DNA of 64,000 bases from contig NZ_JAAVJI010000001.1 of NCBI RefSeq assembly GCF_012033695.1, positions 124,001-188,000 of the forward strand. The letters run 5' to 3'. Of the stretch, positions 10,451 to 19,157 are shown in pieces. Position 1 is the stretch's first letter. Each line of letters begins with the position of its first letter. A program made the position numbers and the translations under genes. Below the pieces are notes generated by a model that saw nothing but the letters and a program-made list of their open reading frames with translations, was not told the origin of the DNA and searched no databases. The DNA is from Pseudomonas quercus (GTDB taxonomy: Bacteria; Pseudomonadota; Gammaproteobacteria; Pseudomonadales; Pseudomonadaceae).

Positions 10451-10963
10451 ATGGACCTTCCAGAAGCGGTTGTCGTAGACCTTGAGGCCATGGTTGCCTA
10501 CCTGATGGCCAACAAACTTTATCTGGCCACGGCCGAGTCCTGCACAGCAGGGCTGATAGCCGCCGCATTAGGGTCGGTACCTGGCGGTGGCAAGGTCATG
10601 GAAAGCGGCTACGTGGTGTATTCCCCTACTGCCAAGCAGCGCCTGCTAGGCGTGTCACTGGCCACGATCGATCAGTTCGGCCTTACCAGCGAAGAAGTTG
10701 CCCGGGAGATGGCCAAAGGGGCACTGGAGGACAGCGAAGCCAATGTCGCCGTGGCTACCACCGGTGTGGCCGGGCCGGACCCTATGGACGACATTGCCCC
10801 CGGTACAGTCTGTTTTGCCTGGGCGTTTACCGTCCAGGGGCAGACCAGGCTGTTTTCCTTGACCCACCGGTTCAAAGGTGATCGCCAGCAGGTGATACGC
10901 CAGGCGACCTGGCATGCACTGGGTGAACTCAAGCGGTTCCATCAGCAAGTACTGAGCAGGTGA
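10451..10963 (+). CDS. Stand-alone CinA C-terminal domain protein (nicotinamide-nucleotide amidase family)
   Basis: A 170-residue protein consisting only of the CinA-C/PncC-type domain: ATAESCTAGLIAAALGSVPG near the N-terminus, then SGYVVYSPTAKQRLLGV and ATTGVAGPDP. Family members deamidate nicotinamide mononucleotide in NAD recycling. Full-length CinA usually also carries an N-terminal MoCF-like domain, absent here. The start may be GTG at 10445 or ATG at 10451; neither has a strong ribosome site. Pseudomonads usually carry a separate pncC near recA, so this is probably a second, stress-associated copy (inference). A terminator follows. Confidence 0.8.
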   Translation: MDLPEAVVVDLEAMVAYLMANKLYLATAESCTAGLIAAALGSVPGGGKVMESGYVVYSPTAKQRLLGVSLATIDQFGLTSEEVAREMAKGALEDSEANVAVATTGVAGPDPMDDIAPGTVCFAWAFTVQGQTRLFSLTHRFKGDRQQVIRQATWHALGELKRFHQQVLSR

Positions 10964-10987
10964 CGTTACCTGCGTGCATCAATAACG

Positions 10988-11010
10988 AACCCCTGCCAGT
11001 GGCAGGGGTT
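10988..11010. terminator. Intergenic hairpin between convergent cinA-like gene and katN
   Basis: A perfect 10-bp stem (AACCCCTGCC and GGCAGGGGTT) with a 3-base loop AGT lies between the two convergent genes, 24 bp after the plus-strand stop and 31 bp from the minus-strand stop. Symmetry suggests that it serves both strands, although T-runs are short. Confidence 0.6.
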
Positions 11011-11041
11011 CAGGGGTGGTGCGAGGGTTAGCGTTGCGGGC

Positions 11042-11929
11042 TTACAACGGTTTTGCTGCGCCCAGCTTGCCCAGGTCCGCGCCGGTCATCGGGTCTGCTT
11101 CAGGGTTGGAGGCAGTGCGCAGTTTCATGGCTTCTACCACTTCCAGGTCCTGGGAAGGCAGGTCCACAGTGGCCAGGCCATCGCCACCATCGACGGCAGG
11201 CGTGGCTTCGCGGATTTCCCACGTGCCTACCGGGTTGTCACCAGTGTTCCACGGGCCGGTCATGTCATTACCCTGGGACATGTTGTAGTACACCGAGGCA
11301 AATTCTGGCTTGCCAGGCAGTTTGCCCTGCGGGAAGTTCGGCTGAATGGCATGCAGTGCTTTTTCAAACGACATCTGGTGAGCGATTTCGCGGGTCATCA
11401 GGAAGTTCAAGGCGTCTTTGATACCCGGATCATCGGTGACATTGATCAAACGCTCATACACGATCTTCGCCCGAGCTTCTGCGGCAATGTTAGAGCGCAG
11501 GTCTGAAGTGGGTTCGCCAATGGTGTCGATGTAGCTAGCAGTCCATGGCACGCCACCGGAGTTCACCAGCGCAGCACCGCCCCCGTACAACAGGCTGGTG
11601 ATGTGGGAATCGTTGCCAGCACCGGTCAATGAACGGTAGAGCTCGCCTTCTTGCTGCACGCCCTCGGCCAGTTGGCCACGGCCGCCTTTATTCAGCATTA
11701 CGATAATCGAGCCGATGATCTCCAAGTGGCTCAGTTCTTCCGTGGCAATGTCGTAAAGCATGTCTTTACGGCCAGCGTCTTCCTCGGTCACTGCTTGAGT
11801 GAAATAACGCATAGCTGCGGACAGTTCACCTTGGGCGCCGCCGAACTGTTCAAGCATCAGGTTGGCCAGGCCTGGGTTAGGTGCCGCAACGCGTACGGTA
11901 TATTGGAGACGCTTGTTATGTACGAACAT
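11042..11929 (-). CDS. katN: Manganese-containing catalase
   Basis: A 295-residue non-haem dimanganese catalase that disproportionates H2O2. Metal-ligand segments of the four-helix bundle are visible: MLEQFGGAQGELSAAMRYF (Glu near residue 35), ATEELSHLEIIGS (E-x-x-H), and the second pair around ARAKIVYERLI and MTREIAHQMSFEKAL (E-x-x-H). The start ATG at 11929 is preceded by GAGGA. Its neighbours (CinA-C, DUF892 and DUF2188 proteins) are often found with it in stress-response sets, which suggests stationary-phase expression; no specific sigma-factor site was confirmed. Confidence 0.93.
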   Translation of the reverse strand: MFVHNKRLQYTVRVAAPNPGLANLMLEQFGGAQGELSAAMRYFTQAVTEEDAGRKDMLYDIATEELSHLEIIGSIIVMLNKGGRGQLAEGVQQEGELYRSLTGAGNDSHITSLLYGGGAALVNSGGVPWTASYIDTIGEPTSDLRSNIAAEARAKIVYERLINVTDDPGIKDALNFLMTREIAHQMSFEKALHAIQPNFPQGKLPGKPEFASVYYNMSQGNDMTGPWNTGDNPVGTWEIREATPAVDGGDGLATVDLPSQDLEVVEAMKLRTASNPEADPMTGADLGKLGAAKPL

Positions 11930-12291
11930 GCTTTTTTCCTCATTATCACGGATTTAAAGGGTGTCGAAGTACAGGCGTTACCTGTTTCGCCCTTTTGCAC
12001 CCACTGCTCATGACAGTGGCTTGTGCTGTGTGAGGCCACGCTATTGAAACTTGCTTAAATTCCAATCTTTAGCGTGCCAGTGTTTCCTCATCTTAAACAG
12101 TTCCCAGCGTCTAGGATGCTGGTCACAGGAATATAGTGAGGCTGGCACGCCGATCGTTCATTTAAATTGGGCGTAATATTTTTTGAACATAACGAAGCGC
12201 GCTTCAACTCTATGTAATGCTTGAATTAAGGGCAAAAAAAACCTGTCCGAAGACAGGCTAAAGTAATGTTCAATTATTGGTCCGCTAAACG
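11930..12291. other. Intergenic region between katN and the PL7 lyase gene
   Basis: AT-richer than its neighbours. It holds the upstream region of katN and, at its far end, the intrinsic terminator of the PL7 lyase gene. No further coding frame or RNA gene is convincing. Confidence 0.6.
12233..12257 (-). terminator. Rho-independent terminator of the minus-strand PL7 lyase gene
   Basis: Read on the minus strand the sequence is CCTGTC, the tetraloop TTCG, GACAGG and then a run of eight T. It lies about 35 bp after the lyase stop. This is a textbook intrinsic terminator with a UUCG loop. Confidence 0.9.
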
Positions 12292-12963
12292 TTAGCCCTT
12301 CTTGGGCGTATGTTCGACAGCCAATTTGTAGAAGGTAGCGGCACCGCCTTCTGTGGCGTAACCGGTGTTGTCCTGGGTGTACACGCCTGCCTTGAAGTAC
12401 AGGTCTTCAGAGGCCCAGCTGCTGGCGACCTTGGTGCCCCATTGGAACCCGGCGGCATTGACCGTCAATGCGCCCGATGGCGTGAGGTGAATGGTGTAGG
12501 TGAAACGCTGGTTCATCGGAACCTTCTCGGCCACGGTAATCACTTCAGGCTCCGAGTCCGGAGTGGCCCGGAATTTGGCAACGACGTTGCCCAGGCGCTT
12601 GGCGTCTTTCCACTGGTACTCAAGCTTGAGCATAGGCTCTGTGCTTTTGAAGCAATGGATCTGACCAATCACGATCTTGCCGGAGGAGGGCACCTGGTTC
12701 ACGGCAACCGCTGCCCGCAGCATGTTGTCTGCCGCGCTGTACTTCCAGTTATACAAGCTACCGTCAGGTTTCGTCTCGCGTAGCTCGGTGCGTGGGTACT
12801 TGGCACTCTTGGTGACCGAACCTGTGACAGGGGCCCAGAAGAACAGGGTGTCACCCGACTTGAAGAAGCCGTCCTTGTAGCCAGTAGCCAATTTAGGGGT
12901 GTCGATGGTAATGGCCGGGCTTCCAACAGGAATGCTCAGGTTCCAAGTGTCGAGGTCGATCAT
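12292..12963 (-). CDS. Polysaccharide lyase family 7 (alginate lyase), copy 1
   Basis: A 223-residue PL7 beta-jelly-roll lyase. All three family signatures are present: YPRTELRE (the RTELR motif), VIGQIHC (QIH, the form usually associated with guluronate-containing substrates) and LYFKAGVYTQ. The length matches single-domain PL7 enzymes. There is no recognisable signal peptide, as the protein begins MIDLDTWNLSIPVG; the well-known leaderless Pseudomonas PL7 proteins start the same way. It is divergent from a second PL7 gene. Role: eliminative cleavage of alginate or alginate oligomers, either host biofilm alginate or external polymer. Confidence 0.9.
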   Translation of the reverse strand: MIDLDTWNLSIPVGSPAITIDTPKLATGYKDGFFKSGDTLFFWAPVTGSVTKSAKYPRTELRETKPDGSLYNWKYSAADNMLRAAVAVNQVPSSGKIVIGQIHCFKSTEPMLKLEYQWKDAKRLGNVVAKFRATPDSEPEVITVAEKVPMNQRFTYTIHLTPSGALTVNAAGFQWGTKVASSWASEDLYFKAGVYTQDNTGYATEGGAATFYKLAVEHTPKKG

Positions 12964-13601
12964 GGTGAACTCCAGGTAACTGTATTCGTGGGTGCCGGCA
13001 AGCTGTTGCTCACCATCTCGTTGATTGTTGTTTCGGCACCTGCTGAAAAGCCTGAAGCCCCCTGAATTTGGGGGGGTTCGCCAGAAAAGCGACTTTATTG
13101 AAGAAGTGATGGCTCCTTGATGTTATTGCTCGGAATTGAACTTTTTGACGCTAAGCCAGTAACGGCGCGGGTGCCATGGTTTTATATTGGCGCCATATTA
13201 TTGGCTAAAGACTCAAGCGCATCCGTTTCGTGCTTTAAAACAAAGCTCAGCCACCAGACGAACGGTCGGTAAATCTTGTAATGGAATCGCATTTCTCATA
13301 GCGGTCTCGGCGAAAACGTAGAGGAAAATGGCGGTGTGCCATCATCCAGGCTGTGAAAGTTAGTTCAGCTCTGTTGTAATAAAACCGACGAACGGTAACG
13401 GGGTGTAATCGCTTGTACACCAAGGGTTGTAGTGCCGTGCCAATACGCAGGCGTCAAAGCTGTGGCGTGCCATCATGTTCAAAAAGGGCTTGCCCCTATA
13501 TAAAACCCGCCGCTCCTGCTTAGCTCCGAACGGTGCTAGGTCTTATCCGCTAACGGCGCGCGCTAACGGTTAGGCCCGCCGCATCACTGGTAACGCCTGT
13601 C
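12964..13601. other. 638-bp divergent promoter region between the two PL7 lyase genes
   Basis: No gene is supported here. The region contains a GC hairpin-like stretch around 13059-13075 (CCCCC...GGGGG), a TATATAAAA run near 13497, and the 10-mer GACGAACGGT at 13257-13266 and again at 13387-13396, with a related CGAACGGT further on near 13527. These may be regulator half-sites for the lyase pair, which is inference. Confidence 0.5.
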
Positions 13602-14276
13602 ATGATCGATCTCTCCACATGGAACCTCAGCGTCCCGGTTGGCTCCCCTGCCAAAATTATCGAAACACCAATCTTGGTGAAGGGTTACAAGGACAAGTAT
13701 TTCCGCAAGGACGGCAGCCGCCTGTACTTCTGGGCGCCCGTGACAGGGTCGACCACTGAAAGCGCCAAGTACCCACGTAGTGAATTGCGCGAAACCTATG
13801 CCGACGGTTCGCTGCGCAATTGGAAATACACTGAGGCGGACAATTACCTGCGCGCCAAGCTGAAAGTCACCGAGGTGCCCTCCAGTGGCAGGGTGGTCAT
13901 CGGGCAGATTCACCAGTACAACAGCAATGACCCGTTGCTGAAGGTGGAGTACCAGTTCATGGACAAGGAGCGGCAAGGCAATATTGTCGCAAAGCTGCGC
14001 AGGTCGCCTGGCCAGGACGATCCCACGATCATTACCATTGCTCAGAACGTGCCATTGAATAAACCCTTTTCTTACGTGATCACCCTCATGAAAAGCGGAA
14101 AGCTGGCGATAAAGGCAGCTGACTACGGATGGAATACCGAGCTGAGCTCAAGCTGGAAACAGAAGCCGCTGTACTTCAAAGCGGGGGTGTATACCCAGGA
14201 TCACACCGGGTATACCAGTGAAGGCGGGCGGGTAGTGTTTGAAAACCTTTCGGTCTCTCACAAGCACAAGAGCTGA
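13602..14276 (+). CDS. Polysaccharide lyase family 7 (alginate lyase), copy 2
   Basis: A 224-residue paralogue of the divergent lyase, starting MIDLSTWNLSVPVGSPA. Signatures are YPRSELRETYADG, VVIGQIHQY and LYFKAGVYTQDHTGY, so the catalytic Gln-His and Tyr positions of PL7 appear intact. No signal peptide is seen. It probably cleaves alginate by beta-elimination. The two copies share the same start and motif spacing but differ throughout, so this is not a recent duplication. The next gene downstream (mqo) is 145 bp away. Confidence 0.9.
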   Translation: MIDLSTWNLSVPVGSPAKIIETPILVKGYKDKYFRKDGSRLYFWAPVTGSTTESAKYPRSELRETYADGSLRNWKYTEADNYLRAKLKVTEVPSSGRVVIGQIHQYNSNDPLLKVEYQFMDKERQGNIVAKLRRSPGQDDPTIITIAQNVPLNKPFSYVITLMKSGKLAIKAADYGWNTELSSSWKQKPLYFKAGVYTQDHTGYTSEGGRVVFENLSVSHKHKS

Positions 14277-14421
14277 GCGAGACTGAAAGGCTGGTGAAAG
14301 GTTCACGAAAGTTTTGAGATTTAACCTTGCCGCATGTTGGCGCAATGCCAGCTGTGATGCCTCTGTCGATCAGGTGGCCATGGGTTGAGACGCCCAGGGC
14401 CTCATTAATGTGGAAGTAGAT

Positions 14422-16065
14422 ATGTTGAAAAAAGCAAGCGGTGCGCTACTTGCCCTGGCTGTATCGGTTGCCAGCGGCTCTGCCCTGGCCGCTGAAACGA
14501 AACGGGTTGATGTGTTGCTCATCGGCGGCGGCATCATGAGTTCTACGCTCGGTGTCTGGCTCAACGAGCTGGAGCCAAGCTGGTCCATGGAGATGATCGA
14601 GCGCCTTGACGGCGTGGCCGAGGAAAGCTCCAACGGCTGGAATAATGCGGGCACGGGTCACTCGGCTTTGGCTGAACTGAACTACACCCCGGAAAACAAG
14701 GAGGGCAAGGTTGAGATCCCTAAAGCGGTCGAGATCAACGAAGCCTTCCAGGTCACTCGCCAGTTCCTGTCGTGGCAGGTACGCAACGATGTGCTGAAAA
14801 ACCCGCACTCGTTCATCAACTCCACGCCGCACATGAGCTTTGTGTGGGGCGACGAAAACAGGGCCTTCCTCAAGAAGCGCTATGAAGCCCTCAAGGCCAG
14901 CCCCCTGTTTGCAGGCATGCAGTATTCCGAAGACCCTGAGCAGATCAAGAAATGGGTGCCGCTGATGATGGAAGGCCGGGACCCGGCCCAGAAAATCGCT
15001 GCCACCTGGTCACCGCTGGGCACCGACGTGAACTGGGGCGAAGTCACTCGCCAGTACGTCAGCCACTTGCAGACACAGCCTGGTTTCGATTTGAAGCTGT
15101 CCACCGAAGTGGAAGACATCAAGCGTAACGAAGACGGCAGCTGGCACGTTGAGTACAAGCACCTGAAAGACGGCACAACGTCGGCTACTGATGCCCGTGT
15201 GGTATTCATTGGCGCAGGCGGCGGGGCGCTGCACTTGCTGCAGAAGTCCGGCATTCCTGAAGCCAAGGACTATGCAGGCTTCCCGGTGGGTGGTTCGTTC
15301 CTGGTCACCGATAACCCCACCATTGCCGAGCAGCACCTGGCCAAGGCCTATGGCAAGGCGTCGGTGGGTTCGCCACCCATGTCCGTGCCGCACCTGGACA
15401 CCCGCATGCTGGACGGCAAGCGCGTGATCCTGTTCGGGCCATTCGCGACCTTCTCCACCAAGTTCCTGAAGAACGGCTCGTACTTCGATTTGCTGACCAG
15501 CACCACGCCACACAACATCTGGCCCATGACCAAGGTCGGCATTGCCGAATACCCATTGGTGGAATACCTGGCTGGCCAGCTGATGCTGTCTGACGAAGAC
15601 CGCATGAATGCACTGCGCGAGTACTTCCCCAACGCCAAGAAAGAAGACTGGCGCCTGTGGCAGGCCGGTCAGCGCGTACAGATCATCAAGCGTGACGCCG
15701 ACAAAGGCGGTGTGTTGAAGCTGGGGACCGAAGTGGTCACCTCTGCAGACGGCACCATGTCCGGCCTGCTGGGTGCTTCGCCAGGTGCCTCCACTGCAGC
15801 CCCGATCATGCTGAACGTGCTGGAAAAGGTATTCAAGGATAAGGTCGCTACCCCGGCCTGGCAGGAGAAGATCCGCCAGATCGTGCCTAGCTACGGCACT
15901 CACCTGAACGACAACCCTCAGCGCGTTGCCGAGGAGTGGGCCTACACAGCCAAGACCCTGCAACTGGACACGCCACCCCCAGTGGGCCCGGCTGTAACAC
16001 CTGCTGCGACCACGCCTGCCAGCCCGGCTGCACCTGCTGCACCGGCCCATGACATGGCGCTTTAA
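14422..16065 (+). CDS. mqo: Malate:quinone oxidoreductase
   Basis: A 547-residue FAD-dependent membrane-associated malate dehydrogenase that oxidises malate to oxaloacetate and reduces quinone. The N-terminus carries a signal-like hydrophobic stretch (about residues 8-25, ending ALAAETK) followed by the dinucleotide-binding loop [14 protein letters not shown]. Further family segments are [16 protein letters not shown] and the C-terminal half up to [16 protein letters not shown]. After that comes an alanine/proline tail of about 35 residues. The ATG at 14422 is chosen for its GGAAG site; a GTG 12 bases upstream is possible. Several Pseudomonas Mqo paralogues have this leader. Confidence 0.92.
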   Translation: MLKKASGALLALAVSVASGSALAAETKRVDVLLIGGGIMSSTLGVWLNELEPSWSMEMIERLDGVAEESSNGWNNAGTGHSALAELNYTPENKEGKVEIPKAVEINEAFQVTRQFLSWQVRNDVLKNPHSFINSTPHMSFVWGDENRAFLKKRYEALKASPLFAGMQYSEDPEQIKKWVPLMMEGRDPAQKIAATWSPLGTDVNWGEVTRQYVSHLQTQPGFDLKLSTEVEDIKRNEDGSWHVEYKHLKDGTTSATDARVVFIGAGGGALHLLQKSGIPEAKDYAGFPVGGSFLVTDNPTIAEQHLAKAYGKASVGSPPMSVPHLDTRMLDGKRVILFGPFATFSTKFLKNGSYFDLLTSTTPHNIWPMTKVGIAEYPLVEYLAGQLMLSDEDRMNALREYFPNAKKEDWRLWQAGQRVQIIKRDADKGGVLKLGTEVVTSADGTMSGLLGASPGASTAAPIMLNVLEKVFKDKVATPAWQEKIRQIVPSYGTHLNDNPQRVAEEWAYTAKTLQLDTPPPVGPAVTPAATTPASPAAPAAPAHDMAL

Positions 16066-16069
16066 CCTA

Positions 16070-16106
16070 GCAGTAGCTTGCAGTAGCCCGCAGTAACCCC
16101 GCAGTA
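16070..16106. repeat. Four phased GCAGTA repeats
   Basis: GCAGTA begins at 16070, 16080, 16090 and 16101, giving a period of 10, 10 and 11 bp, in the short space between the convergent mqo and flavin reductase genes. Function is unknown. Confidence 0.7.
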
Positions 16107-16116
16107 CATTTGCCCG

Positions 16117-16704
16117 CTACCCTTTCGGGGTGTGGCGGGCAACCAGCGATGCACCAATCCCGTAGAACTGACCACCCGCCACGTAGTGAATACTGCGCAG
16201 CTGCGGGTCCGCGTCCTCGAATTTCCAGTGCCCGTTCTCGAATACCCGGCGGTCTGCCCAGGCCCCTGTCACTTGGGCGATAAACAGGTCGTAGGTGTGC
16301 TGGATGTGCGGCTCGGGTATCACTTCGCAGGCCAGCCAGGCACAGCAACCCTCTACAAAGGGCTGGTCATGCCCTTCGAACGCCAACAGGGACACACCAC
16401 ACTGGGCCAGCTTGTTCGGGTCATCGGCCAGGGAACGGTTGCCCACCTCATAGGTGAGTTGCACCTGCGCCGCCGTTGGCACCTGAATCACGAACGTGCC
16501 AGCGCGCTCGATCAGCGCGCGGGTGCGTGTGCTTTTGTCCAAGACCACGCTCAGCCGAGGGGGTGAAAAGTCCAGTGCGCACGCCCAGGCGGCAGCCATC
16601 ACGTCCTGTTCCTCGCCATGGCGCGCCGACACCAGTACGGTGGGGCCATGATTGAGCAGCCGGTAGGCTTTCTCCAGGTCTACTGGGTGGATGTTGTCAT
16701 TCAT
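16117..16704 (-). CDS. Flavin reductase family protein
   Basis: A 195-residue protein of the flavin reductase-like FMN-binding split-barrel family. The segments TVLVSARHGEEQDVMAAAW, LSVVLDKSTRTRALIE and GTFVIQVPTA match the start of this family, where FMN is bound. Such proteins either reduce flavin with NAD(P)H or act as small FMN-dependent oxidoreductases; the partner is not apparent from context. It is convergent with mqo and stands alone on its strand. Confidence 0.8.
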   Translation of the reverse strand: MNDNIHPVDLEKAYRLLNHGPTVLVSARHGEEQDVMAAAWACALDFSPPRLSVVLDKSTRTRALIERAGTFVIQVPTAAQVQLTYEVGNRSLADDPNKLAQCGVSLLAFEGHDQPFVEGCCAWLACEVIPEPHIQHTYDLFIAQVTGAWADRRVFENGHWKFEDADPQLRSIHYVAGGQFYGIGASLVARHTPKG

Positions 16705-16876
16705 GGGCGAAGGTCCGGTCTAATTTCACGTGACCTTCAGACCCTTGGGTCGCTGATTCTATCCAGTGTGGTTACGCCCTATAGCACCTTGTGCTTAATG
16801 TTTTAGAACTGGGGCAGTTTCATTGCCTCTATATCTTTTGCACCCGTTCTGCAAATGCACCGATCAGGAGGTTTTC

Positions 16877-17101
16877 ATGGATAACTATCACATCACTAAA
16901 GTGAACGACCATTGGGAGCTTAAGAAGCAGGGCGCTACTCGGGCCTCCCACACTGCACCTACTAAAGATGAAATAGTGGAAAAAACCCATACCTTCCTGG
17001 AGGGAAAAACCGCTTCGGTAAAGATTCATAAACTTGATGGCACGCTTCAAGAAGAGCGCACGTATCCGCGCAGTGCCGACCCAAGCCGTAGTAAGGGTTA
17101 A
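16877..17101 (+). CDS. DUF2188-type small protein
   Basis: A 74-residue protein beginning MDNYHITKVNDHWELKKQG, with THTFLEGKTASVKIHKLDG in the second half, the pattern of the DUF2188 family. The ATG at 16877 follows a strong AGGAGG site. The function of the family is unknown. It lies 138 bp before a DUF892 ferritin-like gene, with which such genes often occur in general stress sets of pseudomonads. Confidence 0.8.
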   Translation: MDNYHITKVNDHWELKKQGATRASHTAPTKDEIVEKTHTFLEGKTASVKIHKLDGTLQEERTYPRSADPSRSKG

Positions 17102-17239
17102 TGCGCCAACGTTGATTGCCACCCGTCCGGGTTCTGCGAGGTAGATGCAGCCACCCGTATAGAGAATGGTCTAGCGAATGGCTATAGGAACAGGAATGCG
17201 CTGATTACCCAGTGCGTTCAACACTTGGAGAACACGAAC

Positions 17240-17749
17240 ATGGCATCGGTACATGACAACTTGCTCGACTGGTTGAGGGACGCACACGCCATGGAGCAGC
17301 AAGCTGAAAAAATGCTGACAGCCCAGGCCGAGCGACTGGAACATTACCCTGACCTTAAGCAACGCATTCAGCAACACATTGAAGAAACCCGGTGGCAGCA
17401 GGGCGTAGTAGACGAAGCTATCCAGCGCCTGGGTGGCAGCCCATCGACCTTGAAAGACATGGGCGGAAAACTGATGGCCTTTGGTCAAGCCATGGCGGGC
17501 ATGGCCATGCCCGATGAGGTGATCAAAGGCTCCATGAGCGGGTATGTGTTCGAAAACCTTGAGATTGCCACGTACACCGTGATCATCGCCGCCGCCAAAG
17601 CAGCAGGCGACACCCAGACAGCTGAAGCCTGCGAGAAAATCCTTGTCCAGGAAAAAGCCATGGCTCAGTGGATACTGGAGCACCTGGCGCCTACGACACA
17701 GCAGTTCCTGGGGCGTTCGGCTCATCCAGACCTTGAGGCCAAACGCTAG
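17240..17749 (+). CDS. DUF892 (YciE/YciF-type) ferritin-like protein
   Basis: A 169-residue helical protein: LLDWLRDAHAMEQQAEKML, then LKQRIQQHIEETRWQQ, and a C-terminal half with IAAAKAAGDTQTAEACEKIL. This is the DUF892 four-helix ferritin-like fold, in which Glu and His residues can bind a di-iron site. The start at 17240 follows GGAG by 9 bases. It is thought to be a stress protein; the metal-dependent activity is not established. The end overlaps a possible convergent small gene by 59 bp. Confidence 0.85.
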   Translation: MASVHDNLLDWLRDAHAMEQQAEKMLTAQAERLEHYPDLKQRIQQHIEETRWQQGVVDEAIQRLGGSPSTLKDMGGKLMAFGQAMAGMAMPDEVIKGSMSGYVFENLEIATYTVIIAAAKAAGDTQTAEACEKILVQEKAMAQWILEHLAPTTQQFLGRSAHPDLEAKR

Positions 17750-17990
17750 TCGGCCAGCACGCTCCCATAGCTGCGCGCACGGCCTTGCATTGGGCGCAGC
17801 CGCACCGCTTGGCGCTGCGACGTTTGAAGTAGAAGCTACTGGCCATAGCCGCTTCCATAGCCTGGTCGGCCTCCGAAGCGGCCTCGGGCTCACTAGGGCG
17901 CACGAGCTGAGCCATTACACTGTCGCTCAACAGGTTCATCAGGCTTTTGTGCGCCTCAGTGTATGAACCGACATGGTTGCTGTGTTCCAT
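17691..17990 (-). CDS. Possible small protein with Cys motif, unrecognised
   Basis: A 99-residue frame beginning MEHSNHVGSYTEAHKSLMNL, with an excellent GGAGG ribosome site 7 bases before its ATG. The first third looks like an amphipathic helix, the middle is Glu/Ala-rich, and a KRCGCAQCK motif follows. It runs into the 3' end of the convergent DUF892 gene (59 bp overlap), and the last 20 or so residues are proline- and glycine-rich and less convincing. No family is recognised. The ribosome site and the otherwise empty space make it plausible, but it may be spurious. Confidence 0.45.
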   Translation of the reverse strand: MEHSNHVGSYTEAHKSLMNLLSDSVMAQLVRPSEPEAASEADQAMEAAMASSFYFKRRSAKRCGCAQCKAVRAAMGACWPTSVWPQGLDEPNAPGTAVS

Positions 17991-18203
17991 TGCGCGCCCT
18001 CCGGCAGTAGCGTCGAGACCTGTGGCCGCCTGACAGGCGGCTTCTTGCACTGGGCTCATCCACGCTATCGGCACTAAGCGCACTCGGCTTGAGCCCGTTC
18101 TGCAACCATTGAGCCGATCTGCTTCGGCGCGCGGTGCTAGCGTCCTTGGCGTGGCCGCGTAGGGTCACGTATGCTGCTGCAGAACCATTGCTGACGGGCC
18201 TTT

Positions 18204-19148
18204 ATGCCGTACCCCATCGAAAAAAAACTGGTGATTGGCGTTGCGTCCAGCGCCCTGTTCGACTTGTCCGAGTCCAACGAGGTGTACCTGAACGAGGGGG
18301 TGGAAGCCTACCGCCTGCATCAGCAACGCAACGCTGACCAGCCCTTTGACAGAGGGGTCGCGTTTCCCTTTATTCGCCGCTTCCTGAGCCTCAATACAGG
18401 CTTTTCAGCGCAGGCCCCGGTGGAAGTGGTGCTGCTCTCTCGCAACTCGCCAGAGACGGGCGTGCGCGTGTTCAGGTCTATCCGGCACTATGGGCTGGAC
18501 ATCAGCCGTGCGGCCTTCATGACCGGCCGTTCCCCTCACGAGTACATACCGGCGTTCAACGCCTCATTGTTCCTCAGTGCCAATGAGGGCGACGTGCAGC
18601 GGGCCATTGATGCGGATTATCCGGCGGGGGTGGTGTTGCCTTCCCGGGTGTACGACGATGAGATCGATACCGAGTTGCGGGTAGCGTTCGACTTCGACGG
18701 TGTGATCGCGGACGATGAAGCTGAGACGGTCTTCAAGCGCAACCTGGACCTTGCCGAATTCCAGACCTATGAGAGTGAGCACCAGGCCATTGCCCACCAG
18801 CCTGGGCCACTGGCCGATCTATTTCGCAAACTGGCTTTTTTGCAACAGCTGGAAGCGCAACGGCTCAGCGAAGACCCTACCTACAGCAAGATCCTGCGGA
18901 TCGCCATCGTGACGGCTCGCAACGCGCCGTCCCATGAACGGGTAGTCACCACACTCAAAGCGTGGGGGGTATCGCCTGACGAGGCGTTTTTCCTGGGCGG
19001 CATGGAAAAGAGCAGGGTGTTGTCGGTGCTCAAGCCACACATGTTCTTCGATGACCAACGCAGCCACCTGGCCTCGGCCGCAGGAAACATTCCCATGGTG
19101 CATGTGCCGTTTGGCATCGCCAACCGGCCTGTAAACCCTACCGCATGA
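18204..19148 (+). CDS. 5'-nucleotidase (cytosolic 5'-nucleotidase I-like family)
   Basis: A 314-residue protein of the 5-nucleotidase family related to animal cytosolic 5'-nucleotidase I. It starts MPYPIEKKLVIGVASSALFD; the HAD-like nucleophile motif appears as VAFDFDGVIADDEAE (about residues 170-184), followed by VTARNAPSHERVV and FFDDQRSHL as later motifs. It should dephosphorylate nucleoside 5'-monophosphates in the cytoplasm. The start lacks a strong ribosome site but the N-terminus is typical. It is convergent with the next minus-strand gene, only 9 bp away. Confidence 0.85.
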   Translation: MPYPIEKKLVIGVASSALFDLSESNEVYLNEGVEAYRLHQQRNADQPFDRGVAFPFIRRFLSLNTGFSAQAPVEVVLLSRNSPETGVRVFRSIRHYGLDISRAAFMTGRSPHEYIPAFNASLFLSANEGDVQRAIDADYPAGVVLPSRVYDDEIDTELRVAFDFDGVIADDEAETVFKRNLDLAEFQTYESEHQAIAHQPGPLADLFRKLAFLQQLEAQRLSEDPTYSKILRIAIVTARNAPSHERVVTTLKAWGVSPDEAFFLGGMEKSRVLSVLKPHMFFDDQRSHLASAAGNIPMVHVPFGIANRPVNPTA

Positions 19149-19157
19149 GGCGAAGGC

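Noticed and set aside
13138..13165. AlgU-type promoter (GAACTT) upstream of the PL7 lyases
   Set aside because: The -35-like GAACTT is present, but no TCTGA-like -10 lies at the required distance.
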